NCBI RefSeq assembly: GCF_029504695.1
Contig: NZ_JAQFIN010000002.1
Coordinates: forward strand, 248,001-312,000
Reading direction: 5' to 3'
DNA length: 64,000 bases
From: Parabacteroides sp. PF5-6
Lineage (GTDB): Bacteria; Bacteroidota; Bacteroidia; Bacteroidales; Tannerellaceae
The notes beneath the pieces are model-generated. The model was not told the origin of the DNA. It saw nothing but the letters and a program-made list of their open reading frames with translations, and searched no databases. Below, one piece after another: positions 44,136 through 51,535 of this stretch; positions within the stretch are counted from its first letter, which is position 1, and every line of letters starts with the position of its first letter. Position numbers and translations under genes: made by a program.

Positions 44136-44600
44136 TCAAATATATAACGCCAATTCATCCCGTAACTCATACTCTTTCTCAGTTCCTTCAAAATCCACAC
44201 CGTATTGGTGGAACAAGCCAACAGCCTTTTTAAGGATTTTGCAAGCATGGTCATTATCAAGAACTTCATCTTTAATTTCCTCGTAGAAAGTTTTAATGTA
44301 AGCGATAGGAGAAAACTCAAAGCCTTGATGAAGTGCTTCATTTGCTTTCTCCAATGCTTCTAAAGTGCTGTATCCATCGTTATCCGCTTTTTCAAATGCA
44401 GCTTTAGCAGCCTGGGCGCGGGTTACAATTATTTCGTTCACCTCCTCTTTGTTCTCAAAGAGGTTAGGAAAATAATCTTCCAAGTATTGGTAGATTTCCT
44501 GCTGATATACATTTGCTCTTTGTAATTCCATCATAAGGTCTATTATCATAGCATTCAACAAAATATTAGCAAAAACGGGCTCTCTCCTTTGTGGATTCAT
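44136..44600 (-). CDS. DUF1896-like protein
   Basis: A 154-aa soluble helical protein. The middle (YQYLEDYFPNLFENKEEVNEI in parts, RAQAAKAAFEKADNDGYSTLEALEKANEALHQGF) follows the pattern of DUF1896, a family found mainly in Bacteroidetes conjugative and mobilizable elements, function unknown. The N-terminus (ILLNAMIIDLMMELQR) and C-terminal extension are divergent. Its presence suggests that part of element 1 came from a larger conjugative transposon. Confidence 0.6.
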   Translation of the reverse strand: MNPQRREPVFANILLNAMIIDLMMELQRANVYQQEIYQYLEDYFPNLFENKEEVNEIIVTRAQAAKAAFEKADNDGYSTLEALEKANEALHQGFEFSPIAYIKTFYEEIKDEVLDNDHACKILKKAVGLFHQYGVDFEGTEKEYELRDELALYI

Positions 44601-44815
44601 TCTGCAGTTACCTTACAAGCAAAAATAGCGAATTAGAAAGTAACAACAATCGACGGCATCAAATAAATTTTGTCAAACTGCCAATTTTGAAACAAATAGT
44701 AGATTTAAAAGCGTAATAGCTCTGAAAAAGATAACCGGCAATTTGAATTGAATTTACTATTTCGCAACAGCATTTCACATAACTACAAAAAAGAATACAT
44801 GGTACTCACCAAGTT

Positions 44816-44926
44816 CGTAGAAGGACTGGCATGCCCCACAATCGGAGCAAGGCAAGCCCACGCCTATGCGACAGATTGCACAGTTTTCTCGATTGTTGCT
44901 TGAAAAGTGTTAGTTTTTTTTCTACG
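44816..44926. other. Structured noncoding element, copy 2
   Basis: Helices CGTAGAA/TTCTACG (44816, 44920), ACTGGCA/TGTTAGT (44825, 44908, with two G-U pairs), ACAATCG/CGATTGT (44838, 44890) and GCAA/TTGC (44847, 44876). The loop holds AAGCCCACGC and GCGACAGA. Outer and third helices differ in sequence from copy 1 but pair perfectly. It lies in the 490-bp gap between the DUF1896-like gene and the TAC-like operon. Confidence 0.65.
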
Positions 44927-45075
44927 AGATTACGTGAACGCTAAGCTAATATGTCTTTGCAGAATAAATCCGCTCGTTTTCAGAGGCAAAGATAGAAAAT
45001 TCATCTCTAACACGAGGCGCTTCCTTCCAAATAATGTTAAATATTCACTTTTGAGTGTATTTTCGATAGAAAAAC

Positions 45076-45106
45076 TTGCATTGTCGAAATATGCTACCTA
45101 TCTTTG
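45076..45106 (+). promoter_or_regulatory. Promoter of the TAC-like operon
   Basis: TTG at 45076-45078, a 20-bp gap and TATCTTTG at 45099-45106 match the Bacteroidetes consensus well. The box overlaps the first codons of the longest ATG frame (45091), so a GTG start at 45133 may be the true one for the first gene. Confidence 0.55.
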
Positions 45107-45603
45107 CAAATAATTTACTTAAAAGTGAAGAAGTGGAATGTAAGCTAGAGCTATATTTTGAACAAGAAAAAATAAGTATTTACTCTATAAGAAATGAAGG
45201 AGAAGAAAAACTTGAACTAGAAAAATTTCTAGAGAAGTTTCCTTCAAATTCAGAATACAAGAGAGATATTGACATAATACTAGCTGCAATAAAAAAGATC
45301 ATCAGAAATGGAGCGTTAGAACGCTATTTTAAGCCAGAAGGCTCATATGGTGATGGTGTTGGAGCAATCCCAATAGAGGGTAATAGATTGAGACTTTATT
45401 GCATCCGCATTTCAGATTCTATAATTGTCTTCGGAAATGGCGATGTCAAACGTGTAAAAAAATGGCAAGAATGCCCCGTACTATCGCAATACGTGGAGCA
45501 ATTAAAAAAACTTCAAATCAAAATTAACAAATCAATTAACTCTGGGAAAACGGCTATAGATGACAATGAAAAATTAACCGGAGTTCTAAAATTCAAAATA
45601 TAG
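45091..45603 (+). CDS. Putative RelE/HigB-like toxin of a TAC-type module
   Basis: A 170-aa protein from the ATG at 45091, or 156 aa from GTG 45133, which the promoter position favours. After a polar N-terminus, the part from about residue 65 has the beta-rich pattern of small RNase-type toxins: IIRNGALERYFKPEGSYGD, then GNRLRLYCIRISDSIIVFGNGDVK (strands written here in two pieces: GNRLRLYCIRIS and DSIIVFGNGDVK), and a helical end. The family call is from pattern and context, not from a known motif. It lies four bases before an XRE-type antitoxin gene and three genes before an ATPase, toxin first as in HigBA. Confidence 0.55.
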   Translation: MLPIFANNLLKSEEVECKLELYFEQEKISIYSIRNEGEEKLELEKFLEKFPSNSEYKRDIDIILAAIKKIIRNGALERYFKPEGSYGDGVGAIPIEGNRLRLYCIRISDSIIVFGNGDVKRVKKWQECPVLSQYVEQLKKLQIKINKSINSGKTAIDDNEKLTGVLKFKI

Positions 45604-45606
45604 AAA

Positions 45607-46140
45607 ATGAAAAAAGCAAATTTACTAGAAAGCAGATTGCAAGAAGTAGCAAAAGATGTAGAAGAGTTTGTTTCATTATCATTTGACATTTCTGATAGAG
45701 TCCGTGATATTTTAGAAGAAAGAAATATCTCACAAAAAGATTTTGCTAAGCTATTGGGCAAACGTGAGTCGGAGATTAGTAAATGGCTAAAAGGCACTCA
45801 TAATTTTACATTAGAGACTATCGCTAAAATAAGTATCGCTCTAAATGTAAGATTACTTTATGTCCCAGCAAAAACAAAATCTATTTCAGAAATAAAAGAG
45901 GCTATTGCTGATTTTGAGATTTTATATAGGCACAAATCCGCAGAAAACAATCCTATTAGTATTACATTCACTATTCCTGATAAAAAACAAATTTATTTAA
46001 AGGAAAAACATATAGGTCAAATTAATCCGGAGGGGAAGATATGTTTTAAACAAGATCTTAGTACTTCGAAATATCAAATAGCATGTAATAGTAGTTCCAT
46101 GGAATCTATAAGAAGATTGCCTGATAATATTTTATTTTAA
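45607..46140 (+). CDS. XRE-family antitoxin with C-terminal extension
   Basis: A 177-aa protein. Residues about 30-85 are a Cro/C1-type HTH (DILEERNISQKDFAKLLGK, ESEISKWLKGTHNFTLETIAKIS). HigA-type antitoxins are usually about 100 aa; here another ~90 residues follow (FTIPDKKQIYLKEKHIGQIN and so on). In chaperone-dependent TAC antitoxins such an extension is the part bound by the SecB-like chaperone; that role is inferred. It probably represses its own operon. Four bases separate it from the toxin gene and 17 from the chaperone-like gene. Confidence 0.75.
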   Translation: MKKANLLESRLQEVAKDVEEFVSLSFDISDRVRDILEERNISQKDFAKLLGKRESEISKWLKGTHNFTLETIAKISIALNVRLLYVPAKTKSISEIKEAIADFEILYRHKSAENNPISITFTIPDKKQIYLKEKHIGQINPEGKICFKQDLSTSKYQIACNSSSMESIRRLPDNILF

Positions 46141-46157
46141 ATTTCAGAGACAATAAT

Positions 46158-46631
46158 ATGAAAAATAAAAATTCTGGTTTTAAAGAAATAAGCATCAGCT
46201 TAAATAAAATCCAAGACTGTAAGTTTTACTGCAATTTGGATTTTAAGTGTAACCGCGAAGCGCTGGAAGAGGGGAAACTCCCTTATAAGATTCTTGTTAA
46301 ATGGAATTTTTCATATAATTTGGAAGAAGATCTTTTTAATATAGACCTATCTGTTGGATATGAAGAGTTTGATACTCAAGCCTTAATTCTAGAAGCTGAA
46401 AATCGTTTTGTATTTCATGTGAAAGATTTAAGAAGCCTTGTAAAAATTCAAAATGAGAATTCTTTTTCTTTAGAAGTGGATTTTCTGCCAACTTTAATAA
46501 ATATTGCCATTGGAACTATGCGAGGGATTATTTACTCAAGAACAGGATCTAGCTCGCTTTCTGAATTCCCATTACCCATGATGTCCATGAACGAACTAAT
46601 AAATAATGCTCAATCTCAAGTTATAAAATAG
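46158..46631 (+). CDS. SecB-like chaperone of a TAC-type module
   Basis: A 157-aa beta-rich protein. The N-terminal strands (CKFYCNLDFKCNREALEEG, YKILVKWNFSYN, FNIDLSVGYE) and the C-terminal helix segment (LPTLINIAIGTMRGIIYSRTG, then FPLPMMSMNELI) follow the SecB fold pattern, in which a late helix is followed by the loop LPPxN. SecB-like proteins that guard HigBA-type pairs are known from Mycobacterium (Rv1957) and phage-defence TAC systems. The assignment rests on this pattern plus the gene order toxin-antitoxin-chaperone. A structure prediction would decide it. Confidence 0.55.
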   Translation: MKNKNSGFKEISISLNKIQDCKFYCNLDFKCNREALEEGKLPYKILVKWNFSYNLEEDLFNIDLSVGYEEFDTQALILEAENRFVFHVKDLRSLVKIQNENSFSLEVDFLPTLINIAIGTMRGIIYSRTGSSSLSEFPLPMMSMNELINNAQSQVIK

Positions 46632-46662
46632 GTTTTATTTTTACGTAAACTCATCTCGGATT

Positions 46663-47838
46663 ATGGATAAATTACAAAAAAAAGCAATTTTGAATCAGGT
46701 CTTTTCTCCGATACAGCCAATTCAAGAGAAAGATTTCTTTTTTGGAAGAATGAGCCAACTAACAAAAATAATCGATGCTATTAACGAAAAAGGACAGCAT
46801 GCTATTTTGTATGGTGAGCGAGGTGTTGGAAAAACATCTTTGGCTAATATAATGTACAAATCATTTACTAATATTTATCCAATAAAAATCACTTGTGATA
46901 GAAGACATACGTATCGTTCCCTTTGGGAAGATGCATTGGATAAAATACAATATTCTCAAACCATAAACGGAATAGGCTTTAATGCTCAATGTAAGAGTAA
47001 AATGATATCAATGAAATCATTGATATCATCATATAGTGATTTAAAGACAAATCAAATAGTAAATCTGTTAAATGATTTAGGGAGTGATTATAAGCTCATG
47101 TTCATTTTTGATGAATTCGACAACATTGCAGATCAAAATACTAGGCATTTTTTTGCAGACCTCATCAAATCTCTTTCAGATAACAACACTAACACAACGA
47201 TAATCTTAGTTGGAATAGCAGAGAGTGTCGAGGCTCTAATTGGAAGCCACCTGTCGCTTGAAAGATGTCTGAAGCAAGTAAAAATGCCTCGAATGAGAAA
47301 AGATGAGTGCGAAGAGATAGTCAATAATGGATTAAAACTTCTTGACCTAAAAATGGACAAATTAGTTTTGGATAAAATTGTTGAGTTTTCTTCAGGATTT
47401 CCTCATTATATACATTTATTGTGTAAATATGGTTGTCTAGAATTAATCGAAAACGACAAAAACAATTTTACTGAAACATATTTGACTATTGCAATAAACA
47501 AAGGCATTGATAATACTTCTGAACAATTGAGAATTTCCTTCAGGGAAGCAATATCCTCCTCAAGTAGTAGCAATAAATGGAAATTTATTCTTTATGCTTG
47601 CGCTAATTGTGAATTAGATGAATTTAACTCATTTACAATCACAAACATTGTCAAAGAATACAATAAAATAACTAAAAATAATGTGAAAAATTCAGATTTA
47701 CATTATTGTATTAATGAGCTTGCCAAGGCAAATCGTGCAGAAATACTCACAAAGTTAGGAAAAGGGAGAAGCACACGTTATACATTTAAAAATCCCATGA
47801 TGAGAGCTTTCGTTAAGCTTAAAATGAACGCAAAGTAG
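46663..47838 (+). CDS. Orc1/Cdc6- or STAND-like AAA ATPase
   Basis: A 391-aa P-loop ATPase. Walker A GERGVGKTS (51-59) and Walker B FIFDEFD (147-153) are intact. Before Walker A stands FFFGRMSQLTKIIDAINEKG, the entry typical of Orc1/Cdc6-like and STAND ATPases, and a sensor-1-like IILVGIAES follows Walker B. Residues ~220-300 are helical (lid) and ~310-391 a winged-helix-like end (NIVKEYNKITKNN, GRSTRYTFKNPMMRAFVKL). It is 31 bp after the chaperone-like gene on the same strand and 15 bp before the right arm repeats, so it is the last gene of element 1. It may sense or regulate, or replace a replication initiator. Confidence 0.75.
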   Translation: MDKLQKKAILNQVFSPIQPIQEKDFFFGRMSQLTKIIDAINEKGQHAILYGERGVGKTSLANIMYKSFTNIYPIKITCDRRHTYRSLWEDALDKIQYSQTINGIGFNAQCKSKMISMKSLISSYSDLKTNQIVNLLNDLGSDYKLMFIFDEFDNIADQNTRHFFADLIKSLSDNNTNTTIILVGIAESVEALIGSHLSLERCLKQVKMPRMRKDECEEIVNNGLKLLDLKMDKLVLDKIVEFSSGFPHYIHLLCKYGCLELIENDKNNFTETYLTIAINKGIDNTSEQLRISFREAISSSSSSNKWKFILYACANCELDEFNSFTITNIVKEYNKITKNNVKNSDLHYCINELAKANRAEILTKLGKGRSTRYTFKNPMMRAFVKLKMNAK

Positions 47839-47852
47839 TGGAGTAACATTTC

Positions 47853-47872
47853 TTATCCCTCAATTTATCCCT
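47853..47872. other. Arm-type direct repeat pair, right end of element 1
   Basis: TTATCCCT at 47853-47860 and 47865-47872, followed by GA, same spacing as at 38453-38472. It lies 48-67 bp from the att core. Confidence 0.7.
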
Positions 47873-47916
47873 GAATAAAATTCTAAACGCTCATAATCAG
47901 TCGATTATGAGCGTTT
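47872..47916 (-). terminator. Hairpin terminator at the element 1/element 2 junction
   Basis: AAACGCTCATAATC (47885-47898) and GATTATGAGCGTTT (47903-47916) form a perfect 14-bp stem with a 4-base loop. On the minus strand a U-rich stretch follows. Before element 2 arrived this would have terminated tRNA-Leu transcription. Confidence 0.65.
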
Positions 47917-47919
47917 CTT

Positions 47920-47934
47920 GTACTCGGAGCGGGA
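47920..47934. other. att core copy 2 (element junction)
   Basis: GTACTCGGAGCGGGA, shared with 38329 and 56598. It is the right end of element 1 and the left end of element 2. Confidence 0.85.
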
Positions 47935-48062
47935 GTATTGTGTATGCAAAATGGATAGTTCGTAATCGGCAGACCCATAGAATACATGCCAAATATATGC
48001 AATATATCAACAGTTTACACATTTGATAAATAATGCACAAGAATGCACTTATTTGCATTTTG

Positions 48063-48100
48063 TTGTGCAAGAGTTGTGCAAGTTGATTATATTTGCACAA
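48063..48100. other. Arm-type repeats, left end of element 2
   Basis: TTGTGCAA at 48063-48070 and 48074-48081 (11-bp spacing) and one inverted copy at 48093-48100, overlapping a TATATTTG box (48088-48095) 19 bp before the integrase ATG. The direct pair recurs at 56513-56531. Confidence 0.7.
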
Positions 48101-48113
48101 CCAAGTTTATATT

Positions 48114-49457
48114 ATGGCAACAGTAAAAGCATTTATAAGAACCTCAAACAAGAGGTCTGAACGAACTAAAATTCGATTCCGTTTAAGTGATGGGCGGTCG
48201 GTGCAGATATTTCATGTAAGTGAAATAGAAGTTCCACCATTAGTATGGGATAACAATAAAGGCGAGATAAAAGCCAAGGTTGTATTTGATTCACAGGAAA
48301 GGCTTAGGGTTAACAATGCCGTGTCACATAGGAAGAGCATGATTCTAGACATATATAATTCTGTCAACAATAAGAAAGATGCTACTTCGGAGTGGTTAGA
48401 ACAAGAAATTGACAAGAAATTGAATCCCGGCAAGTACCAATCAAAGGAAAGTGTCTTTTTCTCTTTATTTGACGATTTCTTACAGAAGCGAAAGTTATCT
48501 GATGTACGAGAGAAGAACTTCATGGTATTGAGAAGAGCTTTGCAGAGATACGAACTAATCGCCTCTGTTGAGGAGAATGTCGATTTTAAGTTAGATATAC
48601 ATAGTATTAGTAGCGATACAATCGAAGATTTTGAGAACTTCCTACGGAATGAACATACACTTTATGATGAGCATAAAGATATCTACGACGAGTTTCCCGC
48701 CATAATAAACTCTTCTAAGAAATCACCAAAGCCTAGGCCGAGAGGCACCAATACGATTAACGCTCTGTTCAACAAGCTTCGTGCATTCTTTAATTGGTGT
48801 AATCAGAATAACATTACAACGAATAGACCATTTGATAACTATGAGAGTAAGCCCGACTTATACGGTACTCCATACTATATCACAATAGAAGAACGCAACC
48901 AGATATACAGTACGGATTTGTCACATAGGCCTCAACTCGCCATACAACGTGATATTTTCATCTTACAATGCCTGCTAGGTTGCAGAATGGGAGATTACTA
49001 TAAAATGACTAGAGAAAGTATAATTAACAATGCTGTAGAGTATATCCCTCGTAAAACAAAAGACGGACACCCTATAACTGTTCGAGTGCCGCTGAATGAT
49101 ACAGCAAAGGAAATCCTAAAAAAATATGATAATGTTGACACAGAGGGACGCTTAATGCCTTTCATCTCTGAACAGAAATACAACGAGGCTATTAAAGAGG
49201 TTTTTACTGCTGCCGGAATTACAAGAATCGTTACCGTATTAAACTCAACAACAAGACAGGAGGAAAAGAGACCTATCAATGAGATAGCCTCATCTCATTT
49301 AGCCCGAAGAACATTTGTTGGAAATTTGTACAAGAAAGTAAAAGACCCTAATTTAGTGGGCTCTCTTTCGGGTCATAAAGAAGGTAGCAAAGCTTTTGCC
49401 CGTTACCGGGAGATTGATGAAGAAATGAAGATCGAACTTGTTAAATCGTTGGAGTAA
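48114..49457 (+). CDS. Tyrosine recombinase (integrase) of element 2
   Basis: A 447-aa recombinase distinct from that of element 1. An N-terminal arm-binding domain (about 1-105), a core-binding domain (about 110-240) and a catalytic domain with R291 (LGCRMGDYY), H395 and R398 (HLARRTF), H421 (SGHKEGSK) and Y431 (FARYREID). The start is the ATG after the TATATTTG box; a TTG 21 bp earlier lies inside the promoter. Although the two integrases differ, both use the same tRNA-Leu site. Confidence 0.92.
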   Translation: MATVKAFIRTSNKRSERTKIRFRLSDGRSVQIFHVSEIEVPPLVWDNNKGEIKAKVVFDSQERLRVNNAVSHRKSMILDIYNSVNNKKDATSEWLEQEIDKKLNPGKYQSKESVFFSLFDDFLQKRKLSDVREKNFMVLRRALQRYELIASVEENVDFKLDIHSISSDTIEDFENFLRNEHTLYDEHKDIYDEFPAIINSSKKSPKPRPRGTNTINALFNKLRAFFNWCNQNNITTNRPFDNYESKPDLYGTPYYITIEERNQIYSTDLSHRPQLAIQRDIFILQCLLGCRMGDYYKMTRESIINNAVEYIPRKTKDGHPITVRVPLNDTAKEILKKYDNVDTEGRLMPFISEQKYNEAIKEVFTAAGITRIVTVLNSTTRQEEKRPINEIASSHLARRTFVGNLYKKVKDPNLVGSLSGHKEGSKAFARYREIDEEMKIELVKSLE

Positions 49458-49461
49458 ACTA

Positions 49462-50601
49462 ATGAAAAGGATTGAACTCGATAAATTTGGTTTATTATTC
49501 GGTGGCTGGCATATATGTTTAAGTGCCGTGTGTAAACCGCAACTAACAGTAGCTGACAACAGGCAATTGGAAGACTTGTATCACATAATATACCCTAAAG
49601 ATGACATTGCTATAAAAGATTGGCAACGAAAGAATTGTCCAGACTATAAGCGCATAACGAAACCTTTAAGGGATGAGATTAAGGGTGTTTTATATAAATA
49701 CCCCACTTCAAAGGAAGTTTTTATCAAAGAAGTTATAACCTCCTTCATCCCTTATAACAAGCTTTTTCATAAAGATGAATTAAATAGAGAAGAATATATT
49801 CAAATTAGAAATTTCATCCAAAGAAGAGAGTTGATGAAGAGTGAGAATCCCAGCATTGTTCTTACCTACATGGATGAAATGATAGAAAGTCGAAGATTTG
49901 CTCATGAATTAGAAGCGGATCATTATAAAGAATACAAAGCATATATACCCCATAATTGTCTCTTAGGATTAAAGTTATTGCTTGATAATTTTATGGAGGA
50001 TTTAAGTCAAATCTGTCTTTTACATAATATAGATTTAAAGACTATTCAGAAGAATGCCCTAAATCATTATGAAGGAAGTAGCATCCCTCACTATTGGAAG
50101 CCTGAATTGCTTAATGAAAATAATTACAGGCAAATTAATACAGATTTTGACGAGAACTCCATCTCTAGTGAAAGTATGCATTTTATTGCGGGGGAGCACT
50201 ATGAATCCAAGCGTGAAGCTGGCGAAAGCGACTATGTGGAGGTTATAAATGAATGGCAGGGAACAGAACAAAATGCACGGCGTGAAGACAGAGATACTTT
50301 TGATTATGACCCTCAAAAAGCAGAACGAATATTTAGCTTTTGTGTTGATTCAGATGTGTTTTCTGAAGATATAAAACTACATGACTTTTTAGTGTGTGTG
50401 TCTGCTGCTGATTTTTCAGAAATAAAGAAAAAGATTAAGAGGATTACAAGATTTAGATACATTGTACGCATTCTGCATGAGGCTATGGGTAAGAATCAAA
50501 GTTGGTATAGAAAATCAGCTAAAAGTATAGGGACAACCCCATCTCGTTGTACCGGGAATATTGACGAGAGGTGGCAGAAGGAAGCAAATGCATTAAAATA
50601 A
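49462..50601 (+). CDS. Unknown protein after integrase, element 2
   Basis: A 379-aa soluble protein I do not recognise, four bases after the integrase stop. It is polar and mostly helical; no signal peptide, membrane segment or nucleotide-binding motif. Features are a His/Tyr-rich middle (EADHYKEYKAYIPHNCLL), an acidic region (ESKREAGESDYVEV) and a basic C-terminal region (FSEIKKKIKRITRFRY, SWYRKSAKSIG) that could bind DNA. It occupies the same slot as the 380-aa protein of element 1 but shows no convincing similarity to it. Confidence 0.7.
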   Translation: MKRIELDKFGLLFGGWHICLSAVCKPQLTVADNRQLEDLYHIIYPKDDIAIKDWQRKNCPDYKRITKPLRDEIKGVLYKYPTSKEVFIKEVITSFIPYNKLFHKDELNREEYIQIRNFIQRRELMKSENPSIVLTYMDEMIESRRFAHELEADHYKEYKAYIPHNCLLGLKLLLDNFMEDLSQICLLHNIDLKTIQKNALNHYEGSSIPHYWKPELLNENNYRQINTDFDENSISSESMHFIAGEHYESKREAGESDYVEVINEWQGTEQNARREDRDTFDYDPQKAERIFSFCVDSDVFSEDIKLHDFLVCVSAADFSEIKKKIKRITRFRYIVRILHEAMGKNQSWYRKSAKSIGTTPSRCTGNIDERWQKEANALK

Positions 50602-50726
50602 AACCTCGCGCCACAACTTGACCACAAAAACCAATTGTTAATATTTCTAAAAGACAGCACAACGTACTGTGTATTATCTTTTTGTGTTTATTGTTTTTTT
50701 TGAAAAAAGCATATCTAACCACAACC

Positions 50727-50754
50727 TTGCCACAATTCCTCCAGTTTAACTTTG
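50727..50754 (+). promoter_or_regulatory. Promoter of the excisionase-like gene, element 2
   Basis: TTG (50727-50729), 17 bp, TAACTTTG (50747-50754), 43 bp before the ATG at 50798. Confidence 0.5.
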
Positions 50755-50797
50755 TTCCAGAAAATATTCATAAAAAGTATAACTAATTAAGACAATT

Positions 50798-51109
50798 ATG
50801 AAACTAGATGAACTTTTCAGGAACAATCCCAGCATAACGTTGGCTGTTTCTATGAATGATCTTAAAGAATGGCATCAAGAGGTTATAAAAGACGCTAAGA
50901 TGCAGTTAGAACAATCCGTAATGGATACGAAAGTAGATATCCATATCTCCCCTAAAAAAGCTGCCGAAATTTTCGACGTCGATCAGTCAACCCTATGGAG
51001 ATGGTCTAAAAGAGGCTATTTGACACCTGTTCAAATAGGAGGTAAGCGACGTTATAGAATGAAAGATATTAACAATATTATGAATGGAGGAAAGAGTGAT
51101 GAAAAATGA
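50798..51109 (+). CDS. Excisionase-like helix-turn-helix protein, element 2
   Basis: A 103-aa protein with a C-terminal MerR/excisionase HTH (SPKKAAEIFDVDQSTLWRW, SKRGYLTPVQIGGKRRYRMKDI) and an N-terminal helical part (DLKEWHQEVIKDAKMQLEQ). It is likely a recombination directionality factor or regulator, matching the protein at 40952. It overlaps the next gene by 11 bp. Confidence 0.85.
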   Translation: MKLDELFRNNPSITLAVSMNDLKEWHQEVIKDAKMQLEQSVMDTKVDIHISPKKAAEIFDVDQSTLWRWSKRGYLTPVQIGGKRRYRMKDINNIMNGGKSDEK

Positions 51110-51365
51110 TCATAAGCCAGGGTTACTAATTAGTGAGAGTATGATACATTTTCTGTTTGCAGGAACAGATGAAGATGCAGGTATATTGATAAGAACTCTC
51201 ATCAAGTACAACTTCGACAAAGAGGAGCCCACTTTCTCATCAACTGAACAGGAGGGGATATTCCGCTTCTTCAAATCAAGTATAGACGAAAATCAAAGAA
51301 AATACTTCGCTAGGTACAAACAAGAATACAGAGGCAATTATCTACCTAGAGATGAGACGAAATAG
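51099..51365 (+). CDS. Small DUF6291-like protein
   Basis: An 88-aa protein. AGTDEDAGILIRTLIKYNF and EQEGIFRFFKSSIDENQRKY follow the pattern of DUF6291 domains, which open phage replication proteins of the DnaD-associated kind. It is the functional partner, by position, of the DUF4373 protein of element 1. The start overlaps the HTH gene and an upstream in-frame GTG/ATG is less likely. Confidence 0.6.
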   Translation: MKNDHKPGLLISESMIHFLFAGTDEDAGILIRTLIKYNFDKEEPTFSSTEQEGIFRFFKSSIDENQRKYFARYKQEYRGNYLPRDETK

Positions 51366-51403
51366 AATTACTTTCTAATACATCAATAAAGTTTATGTTC
51401 TGG

Positions 51404-51535
51404 GTTATTAGCGATCAACGATGGTGGCAAACCGCTACATACGATCGCTAATAACTAATAAGTGCTATTGTTTTCAAATGTCAGTCTGTTATAATTATAT
51501 TAATATTAATAATATATTTAAATTACCCATATATC
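51404..51535. other. Hairpin plus A+T-rich stretch upstream of the primase (origin candidate)
   Basis: GTTATTAGCGATC (51404-51416) and GATCGCTAATAAC (51443-51455) are a perfect 13-bp inverted repeat with a 26-bp loop. About 30 bp later a run of almost pure A+T (51490-51530) leads into the primase gene. Hairpin plus unwinding region next to a primase is the layout of many small replication origins. A terminator for the upstream operon is the simpler alternative. Confidence 0.45.

Larger units (their letters stand above)
38344..47934. mobile_element. Integrative element 1 in tRNA-Leu
   Basis: About 9.6 kb between att copies 1 and 2. It is clearly more A+T-rich than the flanks and has a tyrosine recombinase at the left end. 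It has TTATCCCT pairs at both ends (38453/38465 and 47853/47865), an excisionase-like protein and a DUF4373 replication-type protein. The cargo is a lipoprotein, a two-helix membrane protein, a DUF1896-like protein, a TAC-like operon and an ATPase. No relaxase, coupling protein, portal or capsid gene is seen, so transfer would need a helper. Confidence 0.85.

Noticed and set aside
44816-44926. Integron attC site or IS200/IS605-type end
   Set aside because: No integron integrase, no GTTRRRY core and no TnpA or TnpB gene is present.
45091-46140. Phage repressor and partner instead of a toxin-antitoxin pair
   Set aside because: The HTH protein lacks a repressor peptidase domain, is second in its operon and is followed by a SecB-like gene, as in TAC modules.
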